From: Pseudotabrizicola sp. | GTDB lineage: Bacteria > Pseudomonadota > Alphaproteobacteria > Rhodobacterales > Rhodobacteraceae | DNA length: 64,000 nucleotides | Assembly (NCBI RefSeq): GCF_030656345.1 | Contig: NZ_JAUSNR010000036.1 | Coordinates: 1-64,000 of the forward strand | Direction: 5' to 3' | Shown here: positions 60,815 through 64,000 of the stretch, in pieces | How the letters are laid out: every line of letters begins with the position of its first letter | How positions within the stretch are numbered: position 1 is the first letter of the stretch | Notes under the pieces: model-generated | Told to the model about the DNA's origin: nothing | Database searches by the model: none | Seen by the model: the letters and a program-made list of their open reading frames with translations, nothing else | Program-made: the position numbers and the translations under genes

Positions 60815-61920
60815 TCCGCGCCGCCGCCCTTGGCCTGATGCTGCTGACCACGCCTGCACTCGCGCAGGGCGTGGCGGATCAGGCCGCCACCGCCTCGGCC
60901 AGTCTGCAAGAGGCGGTAACGGCACTGGAGGCCGCGACCGGCGCGCGCGACCGGGTGAACGCGCTGACCCGGACCATCCGCGCCTATGAGGACGGGCTGG
61001 CCGCCCTGCGCGAAGCGTTGCGGCAGGCGCACTTGCGCGAAGCCACGCTCGACCTGCAGTTTCAGGCCAAGCGCGACCGGGTGGCGCAGCTGGTCGGCGT
61101 GCTGAGCCAGATGGAAAGCCGTCCCGGGCCGCTGTTGCTGCTGCACCCGGCGGGTCCGCTGGGCACGGTGCGGTCGGGCATGATGCTGGCCGATGTGACC
61201 CCGGCGCTGCAGGCCGAGGCTGAAACCCTGCGGGCAGAGCTGACCGAGTTGCGCGACCTTCGGGCGCTGCAACAGGCGGCCGGCGAAACCCTGCTCGGCG
61301 GGCTGAAGGTCGCGCAAGAGGCGCGCACCGGGCTGTCACAGGCCATGTCGGACCGCACAGAACTGCCCCGCCGCTTTACCGAAGACCCGGAAACGCTGCG
61401 CGGGTTGCTGCAAAGCGCTGATACGCTGGATGCCTTTGCCTCTGGCCTCGCCCTCGATGAAAGTGACACCAGCAGTTTCGCAAGTGCCAGAGGGCGGTTG
61501 CCGCTGCCGGTGCTGGGCACGGTGCTGCGCCGGTCGATGGAATCCGATGCCGCCGGGGTGCGCCGCCCGGGCCTGACGCTGGCCACGCGTGCCCGCGCGC
61601 TGGTCACAACGCCTTGGCCCGCGACCATCCGCTATCTGGGGCCCTTGCTGGACTACGGAAATGTGATCGTGCTGGAGCCCGGAGGGGGCTATCTATTGAT
61701 CCTCGCAGGCCTTCAAACAGTCTACGGTCAGGTGGGTGAGGTTGTGGGACCCGGTGCCGCCCTAGGCCTGATGGGCGGGGGTGACCCGGGGGTTGCCGAA
61801 TTTCTGGCAGGCGCGCAAGAAGGTGGTGGCGTGCAGGGCACGCAAACGCTCTATATGGAACTTAGGCAAGGGGCAGACCCGGTCGATCCGGCCGAATGGT
61901 TCGCAGCATTGAGAGAGTAG
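60811..61920 (+). CDS. EnvC-like murein hydrolase activator (degenerate LytM)
   Basis: 369 residues. A signal peptide (MIRAAALGLMLLTTPALA), a long coiled coil (residues about 20-150, LEAATGARDRVNALTRTIRAYEDGL) and a C-terminal M23/LytM fold (PWPATIRYLGPLLDYGNVIVLEPGGGYLLILAGL, then LYMELRQGADPVDPAEWF). The zinc ligands HxxxD and HxH of active M23 peptidases are missing, as in EnvC, so it should activate amidases rather than cut. Overlaps gpmI by 4 bases. The gpmI-envC-ctpA order is common in Proteobacteria. Confidence 0.85.
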   Translation: MIRAAALGLMLLTTPALAQGVADQAATASASLQEAVTALEAATGARDRVNALTRTIRAYEDGLAALREALRQAHLREATLDLQFQAKRDRVAQLVGVLSQMESRPGPLLLLHPAGPLGTVRSGMMLADVTPALQAEAETLRAELTELRDLRALQQAAGETLLGGLKVAQEARTGLSQAMSDRTELPRRFTEDPETLRGLLQSADTLDAFASGLALDESDTSSFASARGRLPLPVLGTVLRRSMESDAAGVRRPGLTLATRARALVTTPWPATIRYLGPLLDYGNVIVLEPGGGYLLILAGLQTVYGQVGEVVGPGAALGLMGGGDPGVAEFLAGAQEGGGVQGTQTLYMELRQGADPVDPAEWFAALRE

Positions 61921-61928
61921 GACGAGGC

Positions 61929-63266
61929 ATGAAGAAGTTCGTAATGGCCGCAATCGGCGGCACCGTGGCCGGGGTCGTCCTTACGACACAGCTTGCGGCC
62001 CCGTTGATCGCGCAGGAAAACAGCCGCAACGCCAATGTCTACGAACAGCTGGATCTGTTCGGCGACATCTTCGAACGGGTGCGCGCGCAATATGTCGAAG
62101 AGGTGGACAGCAAAAAGCTGATCGAGGCCGCGATCAACGGCATGCTCACTTCGCTCGACCCGCATTCCAACTATCTTGCCGCCAAGGATTTTGACGACAT
62201 GCAGGTGCAGACCCGCGGCGAATTCGGCGGTCTGGGGATCGAGGTCACGCAGGAAGAGGGCTTTGTGAAGGTCGTCTCGCCGATGGACGATACCCCCGCC
62301 GATGAGGCCGGGATCGAAGCCGGCGATTTCATCACCCATGTGAATGGTGAATCCGTGCTCGGCCTGCAACTCGATGCGGCCGTAGACCTGATGCGCGGCC
62401 CGGTCGGGTCCGAGATCATCATCACCGTGGTGCGCGAAGGCGTGGCAGAACCGTTTGACGTCTCAATCATCCGCGACACCATCAAGCTGACCGCGGTGCG
62501 CAGCCGCGTTCTGGGGGAAACCGTGGTGCTGCGGGTGACCACCTTCAACGACCAGACCTATTCCGGCCTGCAGGAAAACCTGAAAACCGCTGTGGAAGAG
62601 GCTGGCGGGATGGAGAATGTGAACGGCTTTGTCATCGACCTGCGCAACAACCCGGGCGGCTTGCTGACACAGGCGATCCGGGTGTCGGATGCCTTCCTCG
62701 ACAAGGGTGAAATCGTCTCGACCCGCGGGCGCGAAGCCGTGGACAGTGAACGCTTCAACGCGAAACCCGGCGATCTGGCCGAGGGCAAGCCCATGGTCGT
62801 ACTGGTCAACGGCGGATCAGCCTCGGCGTCCGAGATCGTGGCTGGCGCGTTGCAGGATCACCGCCGCGCAATCGTGGTCGGCACCAAGAGCTTTGGCAAA
62901 GGCTCGGTCCAGACCGTGATCCCGCTACGGGGCGAAGGCGCGATGCGTCTGACCACGGCACGCTATTACACGCCGTCGGGCCGGTCGATCCAGGCACTGG
63001 GCGTGATGCCCGATATCGTGGTCAACCAACCCCGCCGCGATCCGACAGCGCAGACCGCTGCCACAGAAGCCCCCCCCGCACGGCCGCAAACCTCAGAGGC
63101 CGATCTGCGCGGCACCCTGTCCAACGACTCGATGTCCGCCGATGAGCGCAAACTGCTGGACGAAGAGCGCGCCCGCACCGAAGAAGCCGCCAAACTGCGC
63201 GATGAAGACTACCAGTTGGCCTATGCCGTCGACATCCTGCGCGGCCTTGCAGCCGTGGCGCAATAA
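61929..63266 (+). CDS. ctpA: C-terminal processing peptidase (S41 family)
   Basis: 445 residues. An N-terminal hydrophobic signal/anchor, a PDZ domain (residues about 95-170, GGLGIEVTQEEGFVKVVSPMDDTPADEAGI), then the protease core: RNNPGGLLTQAI, nucleophile Ser in GGSASASEIV (297-301) and catalytic Lys324 in SFGKGSVQT. A Glu/Ala-rich tail follows. It trims or degrades periplasmic proteins, including cell-wall hydrolases. ATG follows ACGAGG, 8 bases after the envC-like stop. Confidence 0.94.
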   Translation: MKKFVMAAIGGTVAGVVLTTQLAAPLIAQENSRNANVYEQLDLFGDIFERVRAQYVEEVDSKKLIEAAINGMLTSLDPHSNYLAAKDFDDMQVQTRGEFGGLGIEVTQEEGFVKVVSPMDDTPADEAGIEAGDFITHVNGESVLGLQLDAAVDLMRGPVGSEIIITVVREGVAEPFDVSIIRDTIKLTAVRSRVLGETVVLRVTTFNDQTYSGLQENLKTAVEEAGGMENVNGFVIDLRNNPGGLLTQAIRVSDAFLDKGEIVSTRGREAVDSERFNAKPGDLAEGKPMVVLVNGGSASASEIVAGALQDHRRAIVVGTKSFGKGSVQTVIPLRGEGAMRLTTARYYTPSGRSIQALGVMPDIVVNQPRRDPTAQTAATEAPPARPQTSEADLRGTLSNDSMSADERKLLDEERARTEEAAKLRDEDYQLAYAVDILRGLAAVAQ

Positions 63267-63342
63267 GGTCTGATTGATCTTGCGAGAACCGGCGCAGGGG
63301 GCGATCCGCCCCCTGCGCCAAAAGTCCGGAATGGCGGAGCCA

Positions 63343-63828
63343 ATGTCGATAGATCCCGAAACCCTGCCGTACCGCCCCTGTGTCGGGGTGATGCTGATCA
63401 ATGCCGAAGGCCGCATCTGGACCGGCCAGCGCATAGATTCGCCTTCCCCCGCCTGGCAGATGCCCCAAGGCGGCATCGACGACGGAGAGTCGCCTGAAGG
63501 TGCCGCGCTGCGAGAGCTTTGGGAGGAAACCGGAGTCTCCTCCGATCTGGTACAGGTCATCGACAGGACCGACGACTGGGTCACCTATGATCTGCCGCCA
63601 GAGCTGCTGGGCAAAGTCTGGAAAGGCAGGTTCCGCGGCCAGAAACAGAAATGGTTCCTGCTGCGCTACCTCGGCCGCGATGACCAGATCAACATCGCCC
63701 GCGAGCACCCCGAGTTTGCGGCGTGGAAATGGATCGGGGCGACCGAAATGTGCGACGTGATCGTGCCTTTCAAACGCACGGTCTATGATCAGGTGGTGCA
63801 GATGTTCCACGCGCATCTGACGGACTGA
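63343..63828 (+). CDS. rppH: RNA pyrophosphohydrolase
   Basis: 161 residues. [23 protein letters not shown] and the Nudix box [23 protein letters not shown], followed by [30 protein letters not shown], identify RppH. It removes pyrophosphate from 5'-triphosphorylated RNA to start decay. I use the ATG at 63343, which gives normal family length; ATG 63331 is also possible. It lies 76 bases after ctpA. Confidence 0.92.
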   Translation: MSIDPETLPYRPCVGVMLINAEGRIWTGQRIDSPSPAWQMPQGGIDDGESPEGAALRELWEETGVSSDLVQVIDRTDDWVTYDLPPELLGKVWKGRFRGQKQKWFLLRYLGRDDQINIAREHPEFAAWKWIGATEMCDVIVPFKRTVYDQVVQMFHAHLTD

Positions 63829-64000
63829 CCAGCCGGTGACACACCGCCCCGCCGCTGCATCAACGGTACCGTCGCATTTTGAGTATTTGGAAAAGGTGCA
63901 ATTCAGCAGCAGTTGCGCCCCGGCCAACGGCACTGGTCCAGTGCGCAGGAAGAGCTTTCCACGCGACCGGGGCGACTTGCACCTTTACGGTCATCGGGAC
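63829..64000. other. Right-end intergenic region
   Basis: 172 bases after rppH to the window edge. No gene start, terminator or repeat was recognised with confidence. Confidence 0.4.

Noticed and set aside
59000..61339. 779-codon open frame on the minus strand across gpmI and the envC-like gene
   Set aside because: It is antisense to two well-supported genes and has Arg/Pro/Ala/His-biased composition without domains.
1..64000. CRISPR array, prophage or integrative element
   Set aside because: No regularly spaced direct repeats, no cas, integrase, capsid or conjugation genes were seen.
1..64000. tRNA or rRNA genes
   Set aside because: I looked for TpsiC (GGTTCGAATCC-like) and rRNA landmarks and found none that fit; the SRP RNA is the only structural RNA recognised.

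Overview
The window reads as two different genomes joined inside one gene. From base 1 to about 38.3 kb the genes, gene order and regulatory signals are those of a Pseudomonas (Gammaproteobacteria): anr, hemN, ccoS-ccoI-ccoH-ccoG and ccoPQO stand in the order known from Pseudomonas, with REP/RAYT elements, AzoR, RarD and a BVMO cluster around them. From about 38.4 kb to the end the genes are those of a Rhodobacteraceae member (Alphaproteobacteria, Paracoccus/Rhodobacter type): a long N-terminal CcoN extension, uspA, fnrL, hemN, yejABEF, membrane cytochrome c, a single-domain prephenate dehydratase, small SRP RNA, gpmI-envC-ctpA-rppH. The junction lies in the most conserved block of ccoN (about 38,285-38,392). 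The simplest reading is an assembly chimera at a conserved sequence. A true recombinant cannot be excluded from sequence alone.

Pseudomonas part. 1-138: end of an IS5-type element. 0.26-9.7 kb: a membrane LTA-synthase-like phosphotransferase, an orphan periplasmic binding protein, an MDR reductase, a DUF4124/DUF1294 protein, a DEAD-box helicase, the queuosine-precursor transporter YhhQ behind a preQ1-I riboswitch, a CigR/RcnB-type protein, a DHFR-fold protein and RarD. 9.8-18.6 kb: AzoR, LysR, hydrolase, periplasmic cyclophilin, ABC exporter, MgtC, a REP-flanked RAYT, a GNAT protein and a lipoprotein. 18.6-19.5 kb has no convincing gene and carries nested inverted repeats. 19.5-20.8 kb is an ISL3-family insertion sequence. 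20.9-25.4 kb is a Baeyer-Villiger monooxygenase/SDR operon divergent from a TetR regulator with a palindromic operator, followed by a GFA protein and a PF10118 protein. 25.8-26.6 kb encodes a bacterial voltage-gated sodium channel. 26.7-38.3 kb is the apt-anr-hemN-ccoSIHG-ccoPQO(N) low-oxygen respiration locus.

Rhodobacteraceae part. 38.4-42.5 kb is a second low-oxygen module (ccoN start, two FNR boxes, uspA, fnrL, FNR box, hemN). Then come an LLM flavoprotein, a glycosyltransferase ending the yejABEF peptide-import operon, a membrane-anchored cytochrome c divergent from pheA, an SRPBCC protein, NudC, a 2',3'-cyclic phosphodiesterase, a HAD phosphatase, the SRP RNA, an unrecognised 336-residue protein, a DUF983 protein, a hotdog thioesterase, and the gpmI-envC-ctpA-rppH run.

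The two halves carry parallel machinery: an FNR-type oxygen sensor, anaerobic haem synthesis (hemN) and cbb3 oxidase. That is why both genomes have ccoN near FNR-type genes and why a join at ccoN looks deceptively like one continuous locus. Gene starts were chosen by Shine-Dalgarno position and by where family homology begins.
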